DNA from: DASUAO01 sp035763745
GTDB lineage: Bacteria; Actinomycetota; Acidimicrobiia; IMCC26256; PALSA-555
Length of the DNA: 64,000 nucleotides
Reading direction: 5' to 3'
Assembly: GCA_035763745.1 (NCBI GenBank)
Contig: DASUAO010000054.1
Location: 13,942-77,941, forward strand
Below, in pieces: positions 41,304 to 49,365 of the stretch. Position 1 is the first letter of the stretch. Each line of letters starts with the position of its first letter. Position numbers and translations under genes: made by a program. The notes under the pieces were generated by a model that saw only the letters and a list, made by a program, of their open reading frames with translations, searched no databases and had not been told where the DNA came from.

Positions 41304-42536
41304 TCATCGGGCCGCCAGGAACGCGTCGGCGGTCGCGCAGACGTAGTCGACGTCGTCGTCGTCCATCGCGTGGTTCGACGGGAGCACGAGTCCCTGTTCC
41401 ATCACCCGGTCGGCGTTGGGGAGCCCCTCGCCGGCCACCCGGTGGGTGATGTCCTTGAACCCCGGTTGGCGGAGGGCGTTGCCGGTCCACACCATCCGGG
41501 TGTCGACACCGTTGCGCTCCATGTGTTGCTGGAAGTCAGCCCGCCGCACGCCGCTCTCGGGCCGGACGAGCACGGGGAAGAGGTGCCACGCGGTGTCGAG
41601 GCCCGCGAGGGTGCGGGGGAGTGTGAACACGTCGGGGTGGGTCGCGAAGTGGGCTCGGAGGCGGTCGTGGTTGTGCTGGCGCCGGGCCAGGTTGTCGGGA
41701 AGCTTCCGCAGCTGCACGAGCCCGAACGCCGCGCTCACCTCGGAAGGCTCGAAGTTCCAGCCGACCTCGTCGAAGATGAAGAGGTTGTCGTACTCGAGGC
41801 CGTCGACGTCGGAGAAGAAGCGGGTGTCGACACCGCGCCGGGAACCGAACAGCTGGGGCTCTGACCGACGGCCCCAGCGGCGGAGCAGGAGGCAGCGATC
41901 GAGGAGGTCGTCGTCGTCGAGCAGGACCATGCCGCCGGTGCCCATCGCCGTGATGATGTGCGACAGCGCGAAGCTGGTGACGCTGATGTCGGAGCGGGTT
42001 CCGGTCGGCGTGCCGTGGAGGGTCGAGCCGAGGGCATCGCACGAGTCCTCCACGACGGCGAGGCCGTGCGCATCGGCGATCCCACGGATGACGTCCCAGT
42101 CGGGCGCGTTGCCGATCAGGTTGGGTGCGAGGATCGCCTTGGTCCGCGGTCCGATGGCGGACTCGATCTGGTCCACGTCGAGGTTGAACGTGTCGGGCTC
42201 GACGTCCACGAACACCGGCACGAGGCCGGCGCGGACCATCGGCGCCAGGTCGGTCGAGAAGGTCACCGGCGAGGTGATGATCTCGTCGCCCGGCTCGAGC
42301 GCGAGGAGCTCCACCGCGAGGTAGAGGGCGGACGAGCCGGAGTTGCACATCACGCCCCGCCGCTTGCCGAAGAGCTCGGCAACCTGGGACTCGAACGCGC
42401 GCACGTTGCGCCCGATCCGCAGGGCGGTTGCGCCACCACGCAACACCTCGACGACGGCGTCGATCTCCTCCTCGTCGTGGACGCTGCCGGCGTACTCGAT
42501 GCGCCGGGCGGGAACGGTGGGGGTCGGGTCGGTCAC
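41304..42536 (-). CDS. DegT/DnrJ/EryC1-fold protein with His for the PLP lysine
   Basis: This is a 410-residue fold-type I protein of the sugar aminotransferase family. The family landmarks are clear (NSGSSALYLAVELL, SPVTFSTD, EDSCDALGS), but the position of the PLP-binding lysine in SFxxxKxxxxGxGG is His193 (SFALSHIITAMGTGG). The same swap occurs in ColD and RfbH/E1, which use PMP to remove a 3-hydroxyl from nucleotide sugars. It is therefore more likely a dehydratase-type enzyme than an aminotransferase. The GTG at 42536 lies 7 nt after TACGGT (minus strand, 42544-42549). Confidence 0.85.
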   Translation of the reverse strand: MTDPTPTVPARRIEYAGSVHDEEEIDAVVEVLRGGATALRIGRNVRAFESQVAELFGKRRGVMCNSGSSALYLAVELLALEPGDEIITSPVTFSTDLAPMVRAGLVPVFVDVEPDTFNLDVDQIESAIGPRTKAILAPNLIGNAPDWDVIRGIADAHGLAVVEDSCDALGSTLHGTPTGTRSDISVTSFALSHIITAMGTGGMVLLDDDDLLDRCLLLRRWGRRSEPQLFGSRRGVDTRFFSDVDGLEYDNLFIFDEVGWNFEPSEVSAAFGLVQLRKLPDNLARRQHNHDRLRAHFATHPDVFTLPRTLAGLDTAWHLFPVLVRPESGVRRADFQQHMERNGVDTRMVWTGNALRQPGFKDITHRVAGEGLPNADRVMEQGLVLPSNHAMDDDDVDYVCATADAFLAAR

Positions 42537-42568
42537 GCCGGACACCGTAGGTCGGCCAGACTGGGCCC

Positions 42569-42728
42569 GTGGAGGAGACCGCCGCCGACTTGCTCGAGCT
42601 CCAGACCCTGGTCGACGAGAGCCACGCGAGGGCCGGAGCGCACCTGCGGAGCGCTCGCGGACGGTCCGCCCGCCCGGGATCCGTACGCACCGACCGCGCC
42701 AGGACGCGAGGAAGGGGAGCACGAATGA
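42569..42728 (+). pseudogene. Short decayed reading frame before the VOC gene
   Basis: From a GTG at 42569 about 28 codons have perfect G/C third positions and read VEETAADLLELQTLVDESHA..., resembling the first helix of actinobacterial pyridoxamine-5'-phosphate-oxidase-like proteins. The coding signal then stops in this frame and seems to continue in the next one (GALADGPPARDPYAP...), ending in a TGA that overlaps the ATG of the VOC gene. I read it as a frameshifted and deleted remnant. Confidence 0.4.
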
Positions 42729-43237
42729 GCCCAATGACGCCCGACGCGAACGAGCTCGCCGAGCTCGAGGCCCGCCGCGCGGAGCTGCGCGCCCGGCATC
42801 TCCTCCCGCGCGACGAGCGGGCCGAGAGCGCCGCCAGGGGCGTGCACCACGTGGCGCTACTGTGCGCCGACGTCGAGCGGACCATCGACTTCTACCAGGG
42901 CCTGCTCGAGTTCCCGCTCACGGACCTCTTCGAGAACCGTGACTACCCGGGTTCGACGCACTTCTTCTTCGACATCGGCAACGGGAACGGGCTGGCGTTC
43001 TTCGACTTCCCGGGGCTCGACCTCGGTCCCTACGCCGAGGTGCTGGGCGGTCTGCATCATCTGGCCCTCTCGGTCCCGCCCCATCGATGGGCGCAACTGC
43101 GGGCCAAGCTCGACGCTGCCGGTGTCCCCGTGCAGAGCATCAGCGGGTCGTCGCTGTACTTCTCCGACCCGGACGGCGTGCGGCTCGAGCTCATCAGCGA
43201 TCCGCTCGGCGAGATGTACGGATCGCCGGTTCTGTGA
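42725..43237 (+). CDS. VOC-family (glyoxalase-like) protein
   Basis: This is a 170-residue protein with a short charged helix at the start, then one vicinal-oxygen-chelate domain (about 35-165): HHVALLCADVERTIDFYQGLL, then HHLALSVPPHRWAQL and the ending FSDPDGVRLELI. The expected metal ligands (His near 37, His near 110, Glu in LELI) are visible. The enzyme type (dioxygenase, epimerase, resistance protein) is not readable. The ATG at 42725 has GGAAGGGG upstream and overlaps an upstream stop. It is coupled to the PAP2 gene downstream. Confidence 0.82.
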   Translation: MSPMTPDANELAELEARRAELRARHLLPRDERAESAARGVHHVALLCADVERTIDFYQGLLEFPLTDLFENRDYPGSTHFFFDIGNGNGLAFFDFPGLDLGPYAEVLGGLHHLALSVPPHRWAQLRAKLDAAGVPVQSISGSSLYFSDPDGVRLELISDPLGEMYGSPVL

Positions 43238-44196
43238 GTGCCGGTCCTGTGAGCCGCCCCCAGGATGAGGAGGCCCTGGCTGAGAGCCGGATCATGCGCC
43301 TGGTCGTGCTTGCCTTCGTATGCCTCGCGCTCGTGGCGGTGTTGTACGTCATCGCCGTCCACACGTCGCAGGGGCAGAGGATCGACGACGCTGCGGTCGA
43401 CGGCCGCACGCTTCGCCCGTCCGTGCTGCAGGCGACGGACCGGGTGCTCAACACGATCAGCGTCGCGTCGCTCGCGCTCGGCGGGTTGGCGGTGATGCTC
43501 GTCGCCCTGGTGCGGGAGCGTCTGCACCTCGCGCTCGCGGCGGGGGTCGTGATCGTGGGAGCGAACGTCACCACGCAGATCCTCAAGACAGGGATCCTGG
43601 ACCGGCCGGACCTCGTCGGTCCGACGGATCCGATCGGCGTCATGAACAGCTTCCCCAGCGGGCACTCGACGGTGGCGATGTCGCTCGCAGTCGCCTTGGT
43701 GCTCGTCGTCCCGACGGCTGCGCGAGTGCTCGCCGCCGGCTGGGGCATCGTCTACGCAACGCTCGTGGGCGCGGGCACCGTCACGGCGGGATGGCACCGG
43801 CCGAGCGATGTGGTGGCTGCGTACCTGATCGTCATGGCCTGGGCCGGGATCTCGGTCGCAGTGTTGATCAGTCGGGAGGGCGCGGTGCCGGATCCGGGCT
43901 CCCGGTCCCGGTTCGCGGCGCGTGCCCCGTCGGCGTCGCCGTTCCTCGTCGGAACGGGCGTCGGTGCGCTCGTGGGCGCGCTCGCCGGGGTCGCGGTGAC
44001 GCTCGTCGCGACCCGCCAGAGCGATCTGGATGCGGTGCGTCTGAGCGCGGCGTACGCGGCGTCGATCGTGACGATCGCAGCCTGCGCGCTCGTGCTGATG
44101 GTCGTCCTGATGTGGATCCTGCGGGGCGTGGCACTGGATCAGCCCACCCACGTCAGCCGAGCAGCACCCCGAGGAACAGCGCAGCCAGCGCGCTGA
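43234..44196 (+). CDS. PAP2-family membrane phosphatase
   Basis: This is a 320-residue integral membrane phosphatase of the PAP2 superfamily. The three catalytic stretches are present: KTGILDRP (KX5RP), FPSGHS (PSGH) and GWHRPSDVVAA (SRX5HX3D-like, with His and Asp). Several hydrophobic helices surround them, plus an extra pair of helices near the C-terminus. It may act on undecaprenyl-pyrophosphate or phosphatidate. The GTG at 43234 overlaps the VOC stop. It overlaps the convergent CopD-like gene by 44 bp at the 3' end. Confidence 0.85.
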   Translation: MSAGPVSRPQDEEALAESRIMRLVVLAFVCLALVAVLYVIAVHTSQGQRIDDAAVDGRTLRPSVLQATDRVLNTISVASLALGGLAVMLVALVRERLHLALAAGVVIVGANVTTQILKTGILDRPDLVGPTDPIGVMNSFPSGHSTVAMSLAVALVLVVPTAARVLAAGWGIVYATLVGAGTVTAGWHRPSDVVAAYLIVMAWAGISVAVLISREGAVPDPGSRSRFAARAPSASPFLVGTGVGALVGALAGVAVTLVATRQSDLDAVRLSAAYAASIVTIAACALVLMVVLMWILRGVALDQPTHVSRAAPRGTAQPAR

Positions 44197-44551
44197 TCCC
44201 GCTCAGCGCCCCGAAGACCGCGAGCCACGTCTTGGTTCGCGCGATCGAGTGGAGGAACGCGGTGACTCCGGAGATCGCGACGACGGTGATCTTGATCATC
44301 ACGGTCCGGCCGTAGCTGCTCGAGAAGTCGGGGTCGACGGCGAGGATGTTCCAGATCCCGGTGATCACCAGCACGCCGTAGGCGGGCCACGCGATGCGGT
44401 TGAAGCGTCGGGCCACGGTACGTGGGGCGTCGGGGCCGAGCGCGCGCAGCCCCGGGACGAGACCGGCCAGGGTCAGCTGGCCCCCGACCCAGACCGTGGC
44501 GGCCACGACGTGGAGGAAGACTCGAACGGTCGCCCAGGTGGTCGGGAGCAC
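44153..44551 (-). CDS. CopD-like small membrane protein
   Basis: This is a 132-residue membrane protein with four hydrophobic segments. The start FLHVVAATVWVGGQLTLAGLVPGLR and the later ITGIWNILAVDP resemble the CopD / putative copper-export membrane domain, including the His and Trp of the first helix. The role in copper handling is uncertain. It is encoded convergent to PAP2 and divergent from the PIG-L gene. Confidence 0.75.
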   Translation of the reverse strand: MLPTTWATVRVFLHVVAATVWVGGQLTLAGLVPGLRALGPDAPRTVARRFNRIAWPAYGVLVITGIWNILAVDPDFSSSYGRTVMIKITVVAISGVTAFLHSIARTKTWLAVFGALSGISALAALFLGVLLG

Positions 44552-44589
44552 GGGCAGACACGGTAGATGGGTCCGGTAGGGTCGGACGA

Positions 44590-45309
44590 ATGGACGGTGA
44601 GGCGACCCCTGAGCGTGTGCTCATCATCACTGCGCACCCCGACGACGTCGACTTCGGCGCCGCCGGGAGTGTCGCCACGTGGACCGACGCCGGGATCGAC
44701 GTCACCTACTGCATCGTCACCGACGGCGACGCGGGCGGCTTCGACCGCGCCGTCGCCCGCCACGTGATGGCCGAGACCCGCCGCGCCGAGCAGACGGCCG
44801 CGGCGAAGACGGTCGGCGTGACCGACCTGGTGTTCCTCGGCTACCCCGACGGCCGCCTCGAGGCCACCCTCGACCTACGACGCGACATCTCGCGCGTCAT
44901 CCGCCAGGTGCGCCCCGACCGGGTGGTGACCCAGTCGCCCCAGCGCAACTTCCAGCGCATCTACGCGAGCCACCCCGACCACCTGGCGGCCGGGGAAGCG
45001 GCGTTGTGCGCCGTGTACCCGGACGCTCGCAACCCGTTCGCCCACGTCGAGCTGCTGGAGGACGAGGGGCTCGAGCCGTGGTCGGCTCCCGAGGTGTGGC
45101 TGATGGCCGATCCCAACCCCGACCGGTTCGTCGACATCACCGACGTCGTGGATCGCAAGCTCGACGCGCTGCGCTGCCACGTGAGCCAGCACCCCGATCC
45201 CGACGCCCTCGACGGCATGATCCGCGGGTGGAGCACGATGGTCGGCGAGCTCGCCGGCTTCCCGGAGGGACACCTCGCCGAGGGCTACCTCTGCGTCCAC
45301 ACCGCCTGA
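44590..45309 (+). CDS. PIG-L family deacetylase
   Basis: This is a 239-residue zinc-dependent LmbE/PIG-L deacetylase. The metal motif AHPDD is at 15-19 and the third ligand His in SHPDH (about 134-138). Relatives include MshB of mycothiol synthesis and Mca amidase, plus many that act on N-acetyl sugars; which of these applies is not clear. TAGGGT (44577-44582) lies 7 nt before the ATG (leaderless pattern). A palindromic repeat/terminator follows at 45351. Confidence 0.88.
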   Translation: MDGEATPERVLIITAHPDDVDFGAAGSVATWTDAGIDVTYCIVTDGDAGGFDRAVARHVMAETRRAEQTAAAKTVGVTDLVFLGYPDGRLEATLDLRRDISRVIRQVRPDRVVTQSPQRNFQRIYASHPDHLAAGEAALCAVYPDARNPFAHVELLEDEGLEPWSAPEVWLMADPNPDRFVDITDVVDRKLDALRCHVSQHPDPDALDGMIRGWSTMVGELAGFPEGHLAEGYLCVHTA

Positions 45310-45350
45310 CGCCGCGGCGCGATGGTCGAGAACCCGAGCAACCACGGTCC

Positions 45351-45388
45351 TGCGTCTCTCACCCCGCCATAGGCGGGTGAGAGACGCA
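45351..45388 (+). repeat. Palindromic repeat, copy A (terminator position)
   Basis: Arms TGCGTCTCTCACCCCGCC (45351-45368) and GGCGGGTGAGAGACGCA (45372-45388) pair along 17 bp with one bulged C and a 3-nt loop ATA; ATCAAG follows. It lies between the convergent PIG-L and alcohol dehydrogenase genes and could terminate both. It is one of at least three related elements. Confidence 0.8.
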
Positions 45389-45403
45389 TCAAGAGCTGCG
45401 GGG

Positions 45404-46480
45404 TCAGGCGATGACGCTGCGGATGACCTCGCCGGCCTCCATGGCGCGGAAGCCCTCGTTGATCTCGTCCAGCGTGATCGTGCGGCTCACCATGTCGCCG
45501 ACGTCGAGGCGGCCCGTCTCGATGAGCCCGATGAGCCGGGGGAAGTCCCGGCGCACCTGGGCCGAGCCGTACACGCACCCGAGCAGGCGCTTCTCCTGGA
45601 GGACGAGCGGGAACGTCGGGATCGACACGGACTGGTCGGAGCGGGGGACACCCACGGCGATCGTCGTGCCGCCGGCGCGGGTCGCCAGGAACGCCTGCGT
45701 GATGAGGTCGGTGTTCCCGATCACCTCGAACACGTAGTCGGCGCCTCGTCCGCCGGTGAGCCCCATCACCTGACCGGCGAGGTCGCCGTCGGCCGGGTCG
45801 ATCACGTCTGTCGCCCCGAGCTTGAGTGCCGTGTCTCGCTTGAGCGCCACCGTGTCGACGGCCACGATCCGGGCGGCACCCGCGATGCGGGCACCCTGGA
45901 TCACGGCCTGGCCGACGCCGCCGCAGCCGATCACGACCACGAACGAGCCCGGCTTCACCTCCGCGGTGTTGAGCGCGGCGCCCACGCCGGTCGTCACGCC
46001 GCAGCCGATCAGCGCGAGCTGGTCGTCGGGGAGGTCGGTCTCGACCTTCACCACCGACATCTCGTCGACGATCATCTGCTCGGCGAAGGTGCCGAGCCCC
46101 GTCATCGCGGGGAGCATCGTGCCGTCGCCACGGGTCGCCCGCGGGTTCATCATCACCGTGTAGGTGTTCTCGCAGAGGTTCGACTGGTCGTTGAGACAGA
46201 ACCAGCAGATCCCGCAGGCCGGGATGAACGAGCCGATGACCCGGTCGCCGACCTGCACCCGGGAGACCTCGGGGCCGACGTGCTCGACGATGCCTGCGCC
46301 CTCGTGGCCGAGGATGGCGGGAGGCGGCATGGGCAGCGAGCCGTCCATCACCGAGAGGTCGGAGTGGCACAGGCCGCTCGCAGTCACCCGCACGACCACG
46401 TCACGGGGGCCGGGGTCGGTGGGCGTGACGTCCTCGATGGAGAGGGGGCCGTTCAGCTCGGTGAAGACGGCGGCGCGCAT
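45404..46480 (-). CDS. Zinc-dependent alcohol dehydrogenase
   Basis: This is a 358-residue medium-chain dehydrogenase. Catalytic zinc ligands are Cys38 (GLCHSD), His59/Glu60 (GHEGAG) and a Cys in LIGCGV; structural-zinc cysteines lie in ACGICWFC and SNLC. The NAD(P) motif is GCGGVGQ (about 173-179), followed by Asp in VAVDT, which suggests NAD. It resembles actinobacterial class III-like alcohol/aldehyde dehydrogenases. It is the last gene of a leftward operon after the redoxin and SMP-30 genes. Confidence 0.88.
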   Translation of the reverse strand: MRAAVFTELNGPLSIEDVTPTDPGPRDVVVRVTASGLCHSDLSVMDGSLPMPPPAILGHEGAGIVEHVGPEVSRVQVGDRVIGSFIPACGICWFCLNDQSNLCENTYTVMMNPRATRGDGTMLPAMTGLGTFAEQMIVDEMSVVKVETDLPDDQLALIGCGVTTGVGAALNTAEVKPGSFVVVIGCGGVGQAVIQGARIAGAARIVAVDTVALKRDTALKLGATDVIDPADGDLAGQVMGLTGGRGADYVFEVIGNTDLITQAFLATRAGGTTIAVGVPRSDQSVSIPTFPLVLQEKRLLGCVYGSAQVRRDFPRLIGLIETGRLDVGDMVSRTITLDEINEGFRAMEAGEVIRSVIA

Positions 46481-46553
46481 GCTGAGTCCTTTGCGGGAGA
46501 CGGTGGGAGCGGACGTTCAGGAGTCCGGGGAGGACGCTACCGCGAGCGCGGCC

Positions 46554-47453
46554 TCAGTGACGAGGGCGCCAGGGGTGCACGGCGAGGCCCGGCGTGGGCA
46601 TGCCCTCCCAGGCGACGAGCGTCCCCGGGACGCCGTCGGTGGCGAAGAGGGTGCGCCCGTCGAGGCCGCCGAAGCAGCAGTTCGTCGTGACGCCGGTGCC
46701 CGGCAGGGCGAGGAACTCCACCTCGGTGCCGTCGGGGTCGAGGACCCGGACGCCGTGGTCGGCCGTGTTCGCCGCGTAGATCCGGCCGTCGGCATCGAGG
46801 CAGATCCCGTCGCCCGACGAGGCCCCGAGCCGTTTGGTGACCCACTCGCGCCCTCCGCTCCCGTCGGCTGCCATCCGCACGAGCCCCTGGGCCTCGACCA
46901 CGACGAGCGTGCCGCCCGGCTCCAGGGCGATCCCGTTGCAGTAGTGGAACCCGTCGGCGACCACCGACGTCGTGCCGTCGGGGTCCATGCGATGCACGGT
47001 CCCCACCGGGTCGGCCGGGGGCGGGAAGTGCGGCGGGTCGGTGAACCACATGACCCCGTCGTCACGCACCACCAGGTCGTTCGGGGCGAGGAAGCCGTCG
47101 TCGGCGAGGTACTCGGCCGAGCCGTCCGGGTACACGCGCTGGATGCCCGGGGTGACGGGACGGTAGGGCGGTGGCGGGTCGAACATCCCGGGCGCCCGGG
47201 CGGCGAAGTCGATCCCGCCGTTCTGGGTGACGAGGAACCCCCCGTCGGTCACCGGCCACGCGGCGTTCGCCCCGCCGCCGACATCGGCCACCCGTGTGAC
47301 GGTCCCCGTCGCGAGGTCGATCCGTTCGAGCGCACCGTCGGCGACCGACGTGCAGACGATCGATCCCGCCTCGACCGTCCCGTGCGCGGGAGGACACCAC
47401 ACCGGGCCCTCCGGGAAGTGGATCCCGGTCGCGACGACTTCGGCGTCAGGCAC
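46554..47453 (-). CDS. SMP-30/gluconolactonase family protein
   Basis: This is a 299-residue six-bladed beta-propeller of the SMP-30/LRE family, calcium- or zinc-dependent lactonases and relatives. It has the N-terminal Glu in HFPEGPVW, the central Asn/Asp region GFLAPNDLVVRDDGVMWFTDPP and the Asp in SSGDGICLDADGRIYAAN. It may hydrolyse a sugar lactone. The GTG at 47453 is 21 bp after the redoxin gene and 73 bp before the dehydrogenase gene. Confidence 0.85.
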   Translation of the reverse strand: MPDAEVVATGIHFPEGPVWCPPAHGTVEAGSIVCTSVADGALERIDLATGTVTRVADVGGGANAAWPVTDGGFLVTQNGGIDFAARAPGMFDPPPPYRPVTPGIQRVYPDGSAEYLADDGFLAPNDLVVRDDGVMWFTDPPHFPPPADPVGTVHRMDPDGTTSVVADGFHYCNGIALEPGGTLVVVEAQGLVRMAADGSGGREWVTKRLGASSGDGICLDADGRIYAANTADHGVRVLDPDGTEVEFLALPGTGVTTNCCFGGLDGRTLFATDGVPGTLVAWEGMPTPGLAVHPWRPRH

Positions 47454-47474
47454 GGTGCACGCGGTCGACGCGGT

Positions 47475-48515
47475 TCACGCGTCGTAGCCGGGCCGGCCAG
47501 CGGCTTCCCACTGCTGATAGAAGTCGAAGAAGGCCTGGCCGAACGGGTCCTCGCCACGCACCGGCATCGAGCCGCGGTGGATGGTCCAGTCCTCCGGAGC
47601 GAGCGCCATCGCGCGTCCGAGCGCCTGCTCGGCGGCATCTGGGGCGTCGGCGCGCAGCAGGTGCATCGCGAGCCGCCGTTCCGCGCGCGCGGCCTGGAGG
47701 TCGGCGCTCGGCGGCGCGAGCCGGGCGCGCAGCTCGTCCTTGCTCATCGGTGCGACCCCGTCGTGCACCCAGGCCCGCAGCGCATCGTGGTGCACGGAGG
47801 AGTCGAGCTGGGTGAAGTCCTTGAATCGGTCGTCGGCGGGGGCGATCGACGGAGGGCGCACGACCACGCCGTCCTCGTCGATCCAGACCGTGGTGGGGAC
47901 GTTGACGATGCCGTAGCGCTCGGCGACGACGTGGTCGCGGTCCACGAGCACCGGATACGTCAGGGGGCTCGTGGGCTCGTCGACCGCCCACTGGCGGATC
48001 GCGTCGACGTCCTCGTCGAGGGCGACCGCGAGGATGACGAGCCCCTCACCGAGCTCGGTGGCCAGCTCCTGCCAGACCGGCAGGTCCCATCGGCAACCTC
48101 ACCACGAGGACCAGGCGAGCAGCATCCGCTTGCGCCCCGCGTAGTCGTCGAGTGAGATCTCGTGGCCGTCGAGGTCGGGCAGCGTGAACGCCGGTGCCCG
48201 GTGGTCGACGAGGGCAGGGTCGAGCGCCTCGGTGGACTCGCCGAGCACCGCGACCGCAGGGTCGTTCGACATCGCGAACGGTCGCCGCAGTGCTTCGGCG
48301 ACGCCCCGCAACGAGACGGCTCCGTCGACGTGGAGCTCGTCAGGGTGGCGGATCTGGACGCAGACGTTGCCCCGGCACAGACCTTCGGGGCGCAGCGTCC
48401 AGCCGATGGCGGGCTCGAGCATCGCGGGATCGAGGAGGACCGTGTCGGTCTCGACGTCGCCGAGGACGTCGACGACGCGGTCGCCGTCGACGACGGTCAC
48501 GGTCCCGGGAGCCAC
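47475..48515 (-). CDS. Thioredoxin-fold redoxin, probable selenoprotein (UGA = Sec139)
   Basis: One reading frame of 346 residues is interrupted only by a TGA at 48101-48099. Codons before it read RKRMLLAWSSW and after it GCRWDLPVWQEL, so the TGA sits exactly at the first Cys of the TlpA/ResA motif W-C-G-x-C-R, giving W-U-G-C-R. The thioredoxin fold continues normally (VILAVALDED, YGIVNVPTTVWIDEDG, with the cis-Pro) to a helical C-terminal domain ending GYDA. A hairpin with G-rich loop lies 15-31 nt after the UGA. Residues 1-80 form an additional domain with GLCRGNVCVQIR (a CxxxxC pair). Start: GTG at 48515, 7 nt after TAGCGT; a GTG at 48524 is an alternative. A likely thiol/selenol peroxidase or reductase. 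Confidence 0.82.
48068..48084 (-). promoter_or_regulatory. SECIS-like hairpin after the in-frame UGA
   Basis: Counting from the base after the UGA, CCUGCC (+15 to +20), loop GGUCU (+21 to +25) and GGCAGG (+26 to +31) form a perfect 6-bp stem. G at the first two loop positions and the UGA-to-loop distance meet the published bacterial SECIS rules (apical loop G, 16-37 nt from the UGA). It lies within the coding sequence. Confidence 0.7.
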
Positions 48516-48544
48516 GAGCCGCACGCTACTCCGCCACCCCTTGA

Positions 48545-48582
48545 TGCGCCTCTCACCCGCCCTTGGCGGGGTGGGAGACGCA
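48545..48582 (-). repeat. Palindromic repeat, copy B (reverse orientation)
   Basis: Read on the minus strand, TGCGTCTCCCACCCCGCC and GGCGGGTGAGAGGCGCA surround a 3-nt loop AAG, and ATCAAG follows, as in copy A. It lies between the divergent redoxin and phosphatase genes, so it is not simply a terminator there. Confidence 0.75.
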
Positions 48583-48713
48583 GGGCCATGGGTGCAGGGG
48601 GGACGAGGGTCCAGAGGGCGGACCGCGCGTGACGACGCACTAGGTTCGCCGCCGATGCAGGCCGGGCGTGTCCACGAGCTCTCGCCGACCGACGACGGGT
48701 CCGAGGTCTGACC

Positions 48714-49346
48714 GTGTCCCACAGCCCTCCCGGTCCCCCGCTCGTCGAGATGCGGGTCCTGTTGGTCCGCCACGGGCAGTCGACGTGGAACGCGGAGGGC
48801 CGGTGGCAGGGGTCGGCCGACCCGCCGCTCTCGGTGCTGGGGGAGCACCAGGCCCGGGCCGCCGGCGCGGCCGTGGAGCACCTCGGCGTGCAGCGTGTCG
48901 TCACGTCGGACCTGGAGCGCGCCCGACGCACCGGTGAGCTCCTCGGCCCGGACGGGATCCTGATCCAGGTCGACGCGGCGCTCCGTGAGCGCCACGCTGG
49001 GGAGTGGGAGGGCCTGACCCGGGCGGAGATCGAGGCGGGCTACCCCGGCTTCCTCGCCGAGCACCGGAGCCCGCCCGGCTTCGAGGACGACGAGTCGCTG
49101 CTCGCGCGGGTGCTCCCCGCGTTGGATGCCCTGCTCGCCCACCCGGCCGCCGGCGCCACCCTCGTCGTCACCCATGGCGGCGTCATCCGCACGCTCGAGC
49201 GACATCTCGGTGCACCGGAGGCCCCCGTCCCCAACCTGGGGGGTCGGTGGCTGCGGCGCACCGCGAACGCACCGCTCGTCCTCGGGGAGCGCGAGGTGCT
49301 CATCGATCCCGACGTCGTCGCGCTCACCGTCCCCGACCAGCTGTAG
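48714..49346 (+). CDS. Histidine phosphatase family protein
   Basis: This is a 210-residue protein of the phosphoglycerate-mutase-like phosphatase family. The catalytic RHG motif lies in LLVRHGQSTWN (about 16-26), the acid/base Glu in LRERHAGEWEGL and the second His in VVTHGGVIR. It is closest to broad-specificity phosphatases such as those of the CobC/PhoE type. The start may be the GTG at 48714 or the ATG at 48750, which begins directly at the domain. The upstream 190 bp hold the copy B palindrome and no other convincing gene. Confidence 0.85.
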   Translation: MSHSPPGPPLVEMRVLLVRHGQSTWNAEGRWQGSADPPLSVLGEHQARAAGAAVEHLGVQRVVTSDLERARRTGELLGPDGILIQVDAALRERHAGEWEGLTRAEIEAGYPGFLAEHRSPPGFEDDESLLARVLPALDALLAHPAAGATLVVTHGGVIRTLERHLGAPEAPVPNLGGRWLRRTANAPLVLGEREVLIDPDVVALTVPDQL

Positions 49347-49365
49347 ACGCCCGAGATCTCGGACG

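Noticed and set aside
42569..43237. A longer VOC protein starting at the GTG at 42569
   Set aside because: The frame is open, but third-position G/C falls sharply after about 28 codons and the text between becomes Arg/Gly-rich, while the ATG at 42725 has a good ribosome binding site.
48099..48101. The TGA in the redoxin gene as an ordinary pseudogene stop
   Set aside because: Both sides stay in one frame with normal codon use, the stop falls exactly on the active-site Cys position, and a SECIS-like hairpin follows. Sec insertion explains more than chance mutation, though selenocysteine genes are not in the window.
48655..48711. An 18-codon frame (MQAGRVHELSPTDDGSEV) just before the histidine phosphatase
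   Set aside because: It could be a leader peptide, but there is no ribosome binding site or attenuator hairpin next to it, and its length gives no statistical support.
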